A stretch of 9,583 nucleotides of DNA from Candidatus Aminicenantota bacterium (GTDB taxonomy: Bacteria > Acidobacteriota > Aminicenantia > UBA2199): contig JAGLQA010000421.1 in NCBI GenBank assembly GCA_023137075.1, positions 1-9,583 of the forward strand, read 5' to 3'. The notes under the pieces are model-generated. The model saw nothing but the letters and a program-made list of their open reading frames with translations. It had not been told where the DNA came from and did not search any database. Shown here piece after piece: positions 1 to 6,729 of the stretch (the stretch's first letter is position 1; the number at the start of each line of letters is the position of its first letter). The position numbers were made by a program, and so were the translations under genes.

Positions 1-1850
1 CAGAGTTTACCACTCCCTTATGTTTATTCAAGGTTGCTAACAGCTCACCTTCCAGGTTCCACAACCTGGCAGTTGCATCTCTTGAAGCAGTGAGTATCAA
101 TTGGTCATCCTGTGAAAAGATGATTGATTTCACTGCTCCATCATGTTTAAGCTCCGCCAGGATCGCGCCCTTTAAGTTCCATAACCACGCTGTACCATCT
201 TCGGAAGCGGTAAGTATCATGCTGCTGTCGGGTGAAAACACCGCAAAAGTTACGACTCCTTTATAATCTAATTCTAAAATATTCTTTCCTTCCAGGTCCC
301 ACAATCTTACAGCACCATCTTTCGAAATAGTCAGTATCCTCTGTCTATCCGGTGAGAACATGGCCGAGGAAGCTGTGATATCATACTTTAAGTCTATTAT
401 GAGATTTTCTTCCAGGTCCCAAATTTTCGGTGTGGAATTATTAGAAGTGGTAATAATGTGATTGCTATCGGGTGAGAACCTGGCCGAGGATACGGTCTCT
501 TTACTGTTTATCCTCTTCAGAAGATTACCGTCCTGGTTCCACAATCTCGCGGCGCCATCAAGCGAAACGGAGAGAATCCAGTTGCCATCCTGCGAGAAAA
601 CAGCCGATGAGACTGCTCCGCCATGCATTAAGTCTTTGAGATGCTTGCCATCCTGTTCCCACAGCTTTGCGGTTTGATCCATAGATGCGGTAAGAATTTT
701 TTGACCGTCCGGGAAAAAAACAGCCGATGATAAAATATTTTTATGAGGCAAGTTTATGGATTCGCCTTCACCATACCATATTTTCGCTGTGCCATCGTTG
801 GAGGCGGTAAGAATCTTGCTGCCATCCGGTGAAAATACGGCCGTTTTTACTGCTGCTGTATGTTTATCTAAGTCGGTAATAATTTTATTCTCCAGGCCCC
901 ATAGTTTCGCAGTGCCGTCCTCCGAAGCCGTAAGAATCCATTTGTTATCGTTTGAGAACACTGCAGAATTTATATCTCCATTATGCTTTAATTCAGATAA
1001 AAACTCTCCCTTCCGGTTCCAAACCCTGGCAATATGGTCACGCGAAACGGTAAAAATGTAACGGTTATCGCTTGAGAATTTAGCAGAAGACACCTCCTTA
1101 TCAAGCTCCAGTTTTAGCAGGATTTTCCCTTGCAGGTCCCATACCTTCACGCTTTTGTCCCGGGAAGCGGTAAGTATTTGCTTGCCATCATTGGAAAACC
1201 CGGCAGATGCGACTGCCCCATCATGTTGTAGCTCCGCAAGGAGCTTACCGTCCAGGTTCCACAGCTTCGCGCTCTTATCCCAGGAAGCGGTGATGATATA
1301 CCTGCCAACAGGCGAAAATACCGCGGATTCGACTGCGCCATCATGCAGAAATCCTTTTAACAGTTTGCCATCCTGATTCCATAATTTTGCGGTTTTATCC
1401 CAGGATGCGGTGAGAATGTGTTTATTATCGGGGGAAAACGAAACAGAGGATACTGCGCCATTATGCTTTAATTCTGCTATCAAATTGCCTCCCAGGTTCC
1501 ACAGTTTGGATGTGTTGTCACGAGAAGCGGTTAGTATTAGTTCCCCAGTAGATGAAAAAACAGCAGAAGATACCGGGCCATCATGCTTAAACTCTGCCAG
1601 GAAGTCCCCTTCAAGGGACCAAAATTTTGCGGTTTTATCCCAGGAGGCGGTGAGAAGATATTTGCCATCAGGCGAAAATACGGCAGACATTACTCTTGCT
1701 TCATGCTTGAGAATGAGGGGATCAGTCTTGCGCTTGCCTTCAATGCTCCACAACTTCGCTGTTTTGTCTTCTGATGCCGTGAGAATGTTCTGGCCATCCG
1801 GGGAAAATACAGCAGAATAAATGGAATCCTTATGGTCTATTGTTGCACTG
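1..1850 (-). repeat. 120-bp tandem array encoding 15 or more WD40 blades
   Basis: The conserved blade Trp codon (TGG on the minus strand) begins at 1750, 1621, 1501, 1381, 1261, 1141, 1021, 901, 778, 661, 541, 421, 301, 181 and 61. Of the 14 gaps, 11 are exactly 120 bp; the others are 129, 123 and 117. Each blade has the pattern FSPDG-(x)-ILTAS-x-D-x-TAKLW. DNA similarity between blades is high: 1383-1405 is identical to 1623-1645, and 1407-1416 to 1647-1656. Such an array can change copy number or exchange blades by recombination. It continues past the left edge. Confidence 0.95.
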
Positions 1851-3367
1851 TAAAAAGGTTTTTCATAAGAGGAGTACCCGATTTCACTCAAGACCCGGCA
1901 GGTGCGTGCCGGTGGATGGGGCAGTCCCATTTTATAAGCTGCCTCAGCAATGCGTATTGCCTTCGTGTTGTCTTTGGAAAACTCAAGCAAAGCTTTAGCG
2001 GTCAGTCTGTTGACCAGGGCGCTCTTATACAACTTCCCGGCTCTTTCTTTTTGCAAAAAGGAGAAAAAGGAAAGAAAAATAAAAACCAGAAGTAGAACAG
2101 AAAGGGCAGCAATTATCACATTTTTTATCTTCTTTGTCCTGCGGTTTCGTTTCTCTTTGATTATAGGCGCTAAAAGATCATGGGTGACCTCAATATGCCC
2201 TATCCCTCCGAAATAGACTTTTCTCAGAATTCTCCGGTCCACTAATTGATGGAGATGCTTTTTTAATGACTGATTTTCTTCAAGTCGATAGGGGGTCCGG
2301 AATCCTCCTTCGGTTAAAAGATATTTTTCGATGAATTTCTCTACCTTTGATGGGTATTTTTTCAGTACGGAATTATAAAAATCCTCAAGTATTTTACTAT
2401 GGTCTTTTTGAGTTATAGATTTTTCTGCATGTTTTTTAAACAATTGGTGGCACAATAAACTTAAAAAAGCCGGCTCTACCTCCAATTTTTCATCGGGGAT
2501 GGTTTTCTTTTTTTCTTTCCTTTTCTCATCCGGGTAAAAACTGCGTAAAATGTCATTTGTAGTTTTTTCGTCTTTGAATCCGCCGGGCATCCTGATAATT
2601 TCCCTGGCCTGCCTGCCGTTTAAATGAATAACTCTGAACAGATTTCGGTCAATAGAAGAAATTTTCGATTTCAAATCGGTTAGATCGGGCAGGTAATCCT
2701 CTCGCAAACTGATAATCACCCGTACATCCGGTTTTCTTCTCATTAAAGAAAAGTTCATTTTCTTTTTTATTTGTTCTTTAAAAGGAGCGGGAATCTGATT
2801 TTCTATTAACCAGTATAGTTCATCTACTAATTTTTCACTTTCCGGGAGCTTCTTACCCAGGGTAAAAATCTCCTCAAACTGGTCAAAAACCAGAACTGGA
2901 ATTACCAAATTTTCTCCTCTTTTTTTATTCGAACCGAAATGGTCTACCCTGTGAAAATACTCCCATAATGTTTCGCTTGAATTATATGGATCTGCCGGTT
3001 TATCTTCACCATGGACTTTTATCTCTAATTTATGATCTTTTAATTCTTTTAAAATAGTTTGGCGTATTTGTTCCAATAAAGACGGAGCTTTATCTGTGAA
3101 GGTTAAGCGTACTCTGATGGGGAGAAAACCCTCTTCTCTTAGCGGGGGGAATACACCGGCGTTTAATAGAGATGTTTTCCCAATGCCGGCTTTACCAAAT
3201 ACGATGGTAAGATGATTGAGCTTGATAAGTTGTGAAAGTCTCTCTGTTTCCTCTCCCCTTCCATAAAACAAATCCCTGTCTTTCTCCTCATATTGAGACA
3301 ATCCCTTATACGGATTCATGCCCCTTTCTTGTGGCTTGTCTACAGGTTTCTCTTCCTTTTCATTCAT
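1..3367 (-). CDS. nSTAND1 NTPase - transmembrane helix - WD40 repeat protein (C-terminus beyond window)
   Basis: A large signalling NTPase; 1122 codons are open in frame to the window edge, so the C-terminus is missing. Residues 1-16 are a charged tail. The nSTAND1 hallmarks follow: NPYKGL (18-23), FYGRGEETERL (about 39-49), Walker A GKAGIGKTS (58-66), Walker B LVFDQFEE (159-166), ISLREDYL (219-226), and a winged-helix-like end with VTHDLL (394-399). A basic stretch (KRNRRTKK) precedes one hydrophobic helix at about 417-439, then a helical linker, then at least 15 WD40 blades from about residue 502. STAND NTPases are known to switch from monomer to oligomer when the repeat domain binds a ligand. 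By inference this is the sensor for the SIR2-TIR effector encoded just upstream, which ends 3 nt before this start. The start ATG has GAGGA 7 nt upstream. By the positive-inside rule the NTPase is cytoplasmic; where the WD40 part lies is uncertain. The family call is firm, the ligand unknown. Confidence 0.93.
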   Translation of the reverse strand, partial: MNEKEEKPVDKPQERGMNPYKGLSQYEEKDRDLFYGRGEETERLSQLIKLNHLTIVFGKAGIGKTSLLNAGVFPPLREEGFLPIRVRLTFTDKAPSLLEQIRQTILKELKDHKLEIKVHGEDKPADPYNSSETLWEYFHRVDHFGSNKKRGENLVIPVLVFDQFEEIFTLGKKLPESEKLVDELYWLIENQIPAPFKEQIKKKMNFSLMRRKPDVRVIISLREDYLPDLTDLKSKISSIDRNLFRVIHLNGRQAREIIRMPGGFKDEKTTNDILRSFYPDEKRKEKKKTIPDEKLEVEPAFLSLLCHQLFKKHAEKSITQKDHSKILEDFYNSVLKKYPSKVEKFIEKYLLTEGGFRTPYRLEENQSLKKHLHQLVDRRILRKVYFGGIGHIEVTHDLLAPIIKEKRNRRTKKIKNVIIAALSVLLLVFIFLSFFSFLQKERAGKLYKSALVNRLTAKALLEFSKDNTKAIRIAEAAYKMGLPHPPARTCRVLSEIGYSSYEKPFYSATIDHKDSIYSAVFSPDGQNILTASEDKTAKLWSIEGKRKTDPLILKHEARVMSAVFSPDGKYLLTASWDKTAKFWSLEGDFLAEFKHDGPVSSAVFSSTGELILTASRDNTSKLWNLGGNLIAELKHNGAVSSVSFSPDNKHILTASWDKTAKLWNQDGKLLKGFLHDGAVESAVFSPVGRYIITASWDKSAKLWNLDGKLLAELQHDGAVASAGFSNDGKQILTASRDKSVKVWDLQGKILLKLELDKEVSSAKFSSDNRYIFTVSRDHIARVWNRKGEFLSELKHNGDINSAVFSNDNKWILTASEDGTAKLWGLENKIITDLDKHTAAVKTAVFSPDGSKILTASNDGTAKIWYGEGESINLPHKNILSSAVFFPDGQKILTASMDQTAKLWEQDGKHLKDLMHGGAVSSAVFSQDGNWILSVSLDGAARLWNQDGNLLKRINSKETVSSARFSPDSNHIITTSNNSTPKIWDLEENLIIDLKYDITASSAMFSPDRQRILTISKDGAVRLWDLEGKNILELDYKGVVTFAVFSPDSSMILTASEDGTAWLWNLKGAILAELKHDGAVKSIIFSQDDQLILTASRDATARLWNLEGELLATLNKHKGVVNS

Positions 3368-3370
3368 ATG

Positions 3371-4753
3371 TCAATCCTCATTTTCTCTTTGAATAACCAC
3401 AAGTCTATTTTTTAATTTTTCATAATCACCAATTTTTCGACCCCCAGGGATATTGAGATGGAAGAGACTTTTAAATTTATCATATTTTAAAACTTTACAA
3501 TCCATATCGTCAATTATAACCGGGATAATGTTTATCTGTTTCTTCTTCAATATAGACTTATTGAAAGCCTGCTCCCATTCCTGTATATGATATTTTAGTT
3601 TTCCTTCCTTAGTTTGGACTTTTTCTGAATTCCGAGAAATCAATGGGATAAAGGCATGGCATTTATCTATTGTTTTCTTTATTTTATCATCAACATTATC
3701 ACCACCTTTAAATTCACTTTCGTCTAACCACACGTTGAAACCATCTTTTTTAAGATTTTCAGAAAGCTGTTGGGCTGCCGGCCTATCGCTGCCCTCAAAG
3801 CTTATAAATATTATTGGCTGTATAATTTCTTCTGGGTCATCTTTTTCAATTTTATCAAACAAAAGGTCAATAAAATGACCTCCTTCAAAAGCATGGAATA
3901 GTTCCATTTTATAATTTTTTAAAAAAAGGCCTAATTCTCTGAATGGATCCTTTATTTTCTTGCTAAAATCGTCTCCTATATAGCTGATTGTTTTTGCCTT
4001 TTTATAAAATTCATATGGCTTATTAGCAACCGCACGAATGAAGAAACGATACAACCAATCATCATACCCACAACCGATAAAGAGCAAGGTGCTGCTTTCA
4101 AGTTTCTGGAAAAGATTGTTTTGCCGATTCTCTACCATGTCTATATTGAGATCAATGATTGATTCTATAATATCTCCCTCCGTATAAGCAGGTTCTGAAT
4201 TTTCTAGGTTCCCAAAAATATGATATACAAGGGCACTATTGTTGTTTTCTATTGAGGTGAACAATTTGTTATCAAGTTTATTCAGATATTTTTCATTCTT
4301 CGCATAGCAAAGCGTTTCTATTGGTGCAAACCGGATAGACTCTATTATATCTGAAAGAAAGTTATCGTAAGCTGTATTTATAAACACATTAAAATTTTTA
4401 ATTCTGGCTAATTTTGAAAACGAGTTAGATGATTTTAATTGAACTTCTTTAATCTTTTTCTGTAAAAATTCAGATAAGTCCGGGTGTTCACCAAAATCAT
4501 TATTTAAAAAATCGAAACAAGCTTTTGCAAACTTATGATTCTCACCGGAAGTGATAGTTGTTCTACACTTTTTTGATATGCAGTCGGCCAGGTAATGGTA
4601 CAGCGGAACATTACGTTTGTTTTTTGATGCATCATCAACTCGATAGAGTCCTTGCCCAATAACAGGAATAACTTTTTTTCGTTTTATACGGCTTAGAAGT
4701 CTATCCCATTTGAAATCATCATTAATAGCCTTAATTTCATTCTCCTTTCTCAT
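3371..4753 (-). CDS. SIR2-like / TIR domain fusion protein, probable NADase effector
   Basis: A 460-residue soluble protein. The N-terminal half is SIR2-like: VIPVIGQGLYRV (28-39), the INTAYDNFL segment (125-133), VYHIFGN (176-182, His178 retained), AYTEGDIIESI (189-199) and LLFIGCGYDDWLYRFF (223-238). The C-terminal part (about 312-455) is a TIR domain: FISFEGSDR (316-324), the BB-loop region VWLDESEFKGGD (341-352), FIPLISRNSE (368-377), and YHIQEWEQAF (388-397), where Glu392 matches the catalytic Glu of NAD-cleaving TIR domains. Canonical SIR2 enzymes carry an NAD-binding Asn in T-x-N-x-D; here the segment reads N-T-A-Y-D, so the SIR2 part may be structural or may only bind ligand. The gene is followed 3 nt later by the nSTAND1-WD40 gene and overlaps the preceding small ORF by one base. 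The start ATG has GAGGA 9 nt upstream. A role as an NAD-depleting suicide effector is inferred from the family and its neighbour. Confidence 0.88.
   Translation of the reverse strand: MRKENEIKAINDDFKWDRLLSRIKRKKVIPVIGQGLYRVDDASKNKRNVPLYHYLADCISKKCRTTITSGENHKFAKACFDFLNNDFGEHPDLSEFLQKKIKEVQLKSSNSFSKLARIKNFNVFINTAYDNFLSDIIESIRFAPIETLCYAKNEKYLNKLDNKLFTSIENNNSALVYHIFGNLENSEPAYTEGDIIESIIDLNIDMVENRQNNLFQKLESSTLLFIGCGYDDWLYRFFIRAVANKPYEFYKKAKTISYIGDDFSKKIKDPFRELGLFLKNYKMELFHAFEGGHFIDLLFDKIEKDDPEEIIQPIIFISFEGSDRPAAQQLSENLKKDGFNVWLDESEFKGGDNVDDKIKKTIDKCHAFIPLISRNSEKVQTKEGKLKYHIQEWEQAFNKSILKKKQINIIPVIIDDMDCKVLKYDKFKSLFHLNIPGGRKIGDYEKLKNRLVVIQRENED
3375..3379 (-). promoter_or_regulatory. Shine-Dalgarno site inside the end of the SIR2-TIR gene
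   Basis: GAGGA lies 7 nt before the ATG at 3367 and is made from the final Glu-Asp codons of the upstream gene. It picks ATG 3367 over the out-of-frame ATG at 3363, and ties translation of the STAND gene to that of the effector gene. Confidence 0.75.
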
Positions 4754-4821
4754 TAGTCGAAATCCTCATACATTTCACACCGAAACAACACAATTATTTG
4801 ATTTTCTAAATCAATCATCAT
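4753..4821 (-). CDS. 22-codon leader ORF coupled to the SIR2-TIR gene
   Basis: The ORF encodes a 22-residue peptide beginning MMIDLENQIIVLF and ending MYEDFD. Its TAA stop overlaps the ATG of the SIR2-TIR gene as TAATG, the classic arrangement for termination-reinitiation. AAGGAAGG (4826-4833) lies 4 nt before the first ATG and 7 nt before the second, so the second Met may be the true start. The SD of the SIR2-TIR gene lies inside its last codons. It sits about 50 nt below the predicted transcription start at about 4870. It may be a regulatory leader peptide whose translation controls the effector, or a small functional protein. I recognise no family, and the peptide has no run of one rare amino acid that would suggest attenuation. 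Confidence 0.55.
   Translation of the reverse strand: MMIDLENQIIVLFRCEMYEDFD
4763..4767 (-). promoter_or_regulatory. Shine-Dalgarno site of the SIR2-TIR gene, inside the leader ORF
   Basis: GAGGA lies 9 nt before the ATG at 4753 and falls within the Glu-Asp codons of the small ORF. Ribosomes translating the leader therefore pass directly over it. Confidence 0.7.
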
Positions 4822-4826
4822 TGAAC

Positions 4827-4848
4827 CTTCCTTATTCCATGGAGGAAG
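4827..4848 (-). promoter_or_regulatory. Possible SD-sequestering hairpin in the leader of the SIR2-TIR operon
   Basis: In the minus-strand transcript CUUCCU (4848-4843) can pair perfectly with AGGAAG (4832-4827) across a 10-nt loop. The 3' arm is the core of the SD for the 22-codon ORF, so the folded form would hide it. The loop contains part of the palindrome TCCATGGA (4836-4843). The stem is only 6 bp and its in vivo stability is uncertain. Confidence 0.4.
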
Positions 4849-4876
4849 CTATCTATAAATACCCTTATTAAAATAT

Positions 4877-4905
4877 TTTATATCATACCCGAAAAAAATT
4901 GTCAA
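4877..4905 (-). promoter_or_regulatory. Sigma70-type promoter for the leader ORF / SIR2-TIR / nSTAND1-WD40 operon
   Basis: On the minus strand TTGACA (4905-4900) is followed after exactly 17 nt by TATAAA (4882-4877). Transcription would start near 4870, leaving about 49 nt before the leader ORF. The -35 is a perfect consensus and the -10 is one base off. Two possible operator elements lie here: the palindrome TAAAATATTTTA (4869-4880) over the -10 and start site, and two direct copies of GGGTAT (4885-4890 and 4859-4864) on either side of it. No convincing terminator separates this from the membrane-protein gene upstream, so read-through transcription is also possible. Confidence 0.8.
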
Positions 4906-4967
4906 GACTAAAAGCAACAAAATTTTTCCTATATAATACGAATTAGAGAATCATAATCTTTTGAGAT

Positions 4968-6263
4968 TTATAACCATAAAAGTTTTTTGAAGGAGGCGAA
5001 GAACCCGGGATCTTTGATTTTACCTACTGCCGCAAGAAATCTCTTTATTCGAACGGTCTCTCTTTGGAAGCAAATCGCGCCATATTTGACTGCTTCATCG
5101 ATTTCACTTTTAAAAAGTCCGCACAGCCTGTTACCTAATTCTTCCAGTGCATCGTTATTGTTATCCCAGACAAAGGACATGAGATTCAACGTGTAAAATA
5201 AATAAGTTCCCTTTTTTGATATGGAATAGAAGTTTAGAAGATGAACAATGAATTGGTCTGTCAAATCATCTTTGCCTAACTGAACGGCAGCAATGCCCAG
5301 GTCGGCCATATCGGAAGCTATCTCAACCGGGGACACACGGGGAGTCGGCTGATCGGAAATAGACTGCTCCCCTATTTCGCCAAGCACAGAAACGGCTTTA
5401 TTTAGACTATCATTATATCCCTTTTTAATCGCAAAATCGGCAATTCTTTTTAGAGTTCTTGTGCATACCGCATAGTCAAAACCGGACTTGCTCCAATGAT
5501 TTATCCCTTGAAATGATTTTTTTAAAATATCCACCGCTTTTGATACGTTACGATCGTTGGCTGAATATAAGTCGTTATTATTTTGGCAGACTTCATAGAT
5601 ATTTTCCACCAATAATTTCCACAATTTATATTGCAATTCGGCCGGTATATTTTTGTCTTTCTGAGTAGATTGAGTTACTTCCTTTAATAATTTTTGGAAA
5701 ATCTTCAAGGAAGTATATTTTTCTTCTCCCATGCCCGTATCTCTCGAAATCTTCACCAGTATTTGAATCTCAGAGAAAACCTTTTTTTTGTCTCCCTTTT
5801 TTATATCTCTTTTTATTTTGCTCAATATTCGTTTTTCAAAGGCTCCCAACATTTTGAGGGGCGAAGCAATCAAGCCAATGAGGTAACTCAGGTAATAAAG
5901 TATATAAAACAGGTCAAAAATGATGAGTACCAGTAGGATACGGGAAAAGAAAACGGGTATATTACCATTACTTTTTGCATATTCTGCGAGCAATGCGACA
6001 ACCGCCAGCATTAATTGATAAACCGGGAATAAAATGTGAACAAGATTATTATACAATATGAAGAAAAGTCCTTTAACGACCTTACTCTCGGATATGCCCA
6101 ATAAACTTGGTAAAGCCAACGAAGCCAATAAAATAGTACAGGCTATCGAGAAAATAGTAATGGGTAGATTAGCCGGTGTACGGCTTATAAAAAATGCGAT
6201 AAGAATGGAACAGCCAATTACAATCAACAATAAGATGGGAGTAGTATTTATTTTATGTTTCAT
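4968..6263 (-). CDS. Unrecognised four-helix membrane protein with long cytoplasmic helical domain
   Basis: I do not recognise this 431-residue protein. Hydrophobic segments lie at about 8-26, 34-55, 66-94 and 105-133. A strongly basic stretch follows (residues 145-161, KRILSKIKRDIKKGDKK), which places the C-terminal 290 residues in the cytoplasm. That part is rich in predicted helix, with no visible catalytic motif, and could be a TPR- or HEAT-like scaffold. One segment, LKRIADFAIKKGYNDSLNKA, vaguely recalls membrane proteins of the DUF2254 type, but I would not assign it. The start overlaps the end of the receiver gene by 11 bp and has no SD, so translation probably depends on coupling to that gene. 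This suggests matched expression and perhaps physical interaction. It could be a membrane anchor, a sensor, or a membrane-damaging output of the system. Confidence 0.85.
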   Translation of the reverse strand: MKHKINTTPILLLIVIGCSILIAFFISRTPANLPITIFSIACTILLASLALPSLLGISESKVVKGLFFILYNNLVHILFPVYQLMLAVVALLAEYAKSNGNIPVFFSRILLVLIIFDLFYILYYLSYLIGLIASPLKMLGAFEKRILSKIKRDIKKGDKKKVFSEIQILVKISRDTGMGEEKYTSLKIFQKLLKEVTQSTQKDKNIPAELQYKLWKLLVENIYEVCQNNNDLYSANDRNVSKAVDILKKSFQGINHWSKSGFDYAVCTRTLKRIADFAIKKGYNDSLNKAVSVLGEIGEQSISDQPTPRVSPVEIASDMADLGIAAVQLGKDDLTDQFIVHLLNFYSISKKGTYLFYTLNLMSFVWDNNNDALEELGNRLCGLFKSEIDEAVKYGAICFQRETVRIKRFLAAVGKIKDPGFFASFKKLLWL

Positions 6264-6726
6264 TTTCGATTTTTTTTATAAGTTCCGGCAGTGTTGTCAA
6301 ATCAGCGGCAGATTTATTTACTATCTGTTCTTCTGGAATACCAAACGATGATATTTCTTCAGCCTCGTCATAAACCACCGAAAACACTATTACTTTTTGT
6401 GGATTGATCTTAATCGGAGGATCAAGTTTAACCCGGGCTTTTTTTGAATTGAAAAGAGAGCGAAGTAGTTCAAGTCCCAAATTAGAATCGAAGTTGGGAT
6501 TTCCCTCCCGTTTTTTGATGTCGAGAGTTGACCATTCTTCAGTATCCCCAGGGAGAACTTTTATGTCAAATATATAAGCAGTATATTTTTTTTCTCTTAT
6601 TTTTTCCTCAGCTTCGGAGACAGATTTCACGAAATCAATTAGATAGCCGGACCTGAATAACGCACTGCGATAGGCACTGAAGTCCTCGTATTGATCCTCT
6701 AACCATAATATTTTTTTTATTTCCAT
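6253..6726 (-). CDS. Stand-alone receiver-domain (response regulator) protein
   Basis: A 157-residue protein consisting of one receiver domain. The acidic pocket is Glu10-Asp11 in ILWLEDQ, the phospho-acceptor is Asp54 in YIFDIKVLPGD, the Thr/Ser switch position is Ser116 in VIVFSVV, and the conserved Lys is Lys138 in IVNKSAADL. All catalytic positions expected of a phosphorylatable receiver are present. The stretch after the phospho-acceptor (about 59-83) is longer than usual and charged, and no DNA-binding or enzymatic output follows. It starts 6 nt after the SD GAGGAG, and 3 nt after the stop of the histidine kinase, its obvious phosphodonor. It overlaps the membrane-protein gene by 11 bp. 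By inference it acts through protein-protein contact rather than as a transcription factor, with the membrane protein as the closest candidate partner. Confidence 0.9.
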   Translation of the reverse strand: MEIKKILWLEDQYEDFSAYRSALFRSGYLIDFVKSVSEAEEKIREKKYTAYIFDIKVLPGDTEEWSTLDIKKREGNPNFDSNLGLELLRSLFNSKKARVKLDPPIKINPQKVIVFSVVYDEAEEISSFGIPEEQIVNKSAADLTTLPELIKKIENET

Positions 6727-6729
6727 TTT

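Noticed and set aside
462..1820. Several plus-strand ORFs (for example 756-1061 and 1410-1820) with repeated motifs
   Set aside because: They are exact antisense shadows of the WD40 array; their repeats mirror the 120-bp coding repeat of the minus-strand gene, and they have no good SD.
1..1850. Regularly spaced repeats that could suggest a CRISPR array
   Set aside because: The 120-bp period is one continuous coding frame with WD40 motifs, and there are no repeat/spacer boundaries.
1832..2216. Plus-strand ORFs opposite the linker and membrane helix of the STAND gene
   Set aside because: They are antisense to a well-supported coding region and do not resemble any protein.
4832..4840. Three-codon ORF ATG GAA TAA in the effector leader
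   Set aside because: No SD precedes it, and it lies in the palindrome TCCATGGA, where an ATG is expected by chance.
4940..4967. Possible terminator after the membrane-protein gene
   Set aside because: Only a 4-bp stem (AATC/GATT) with no U-run on the minus strand, so transcription may continue into the next unit.
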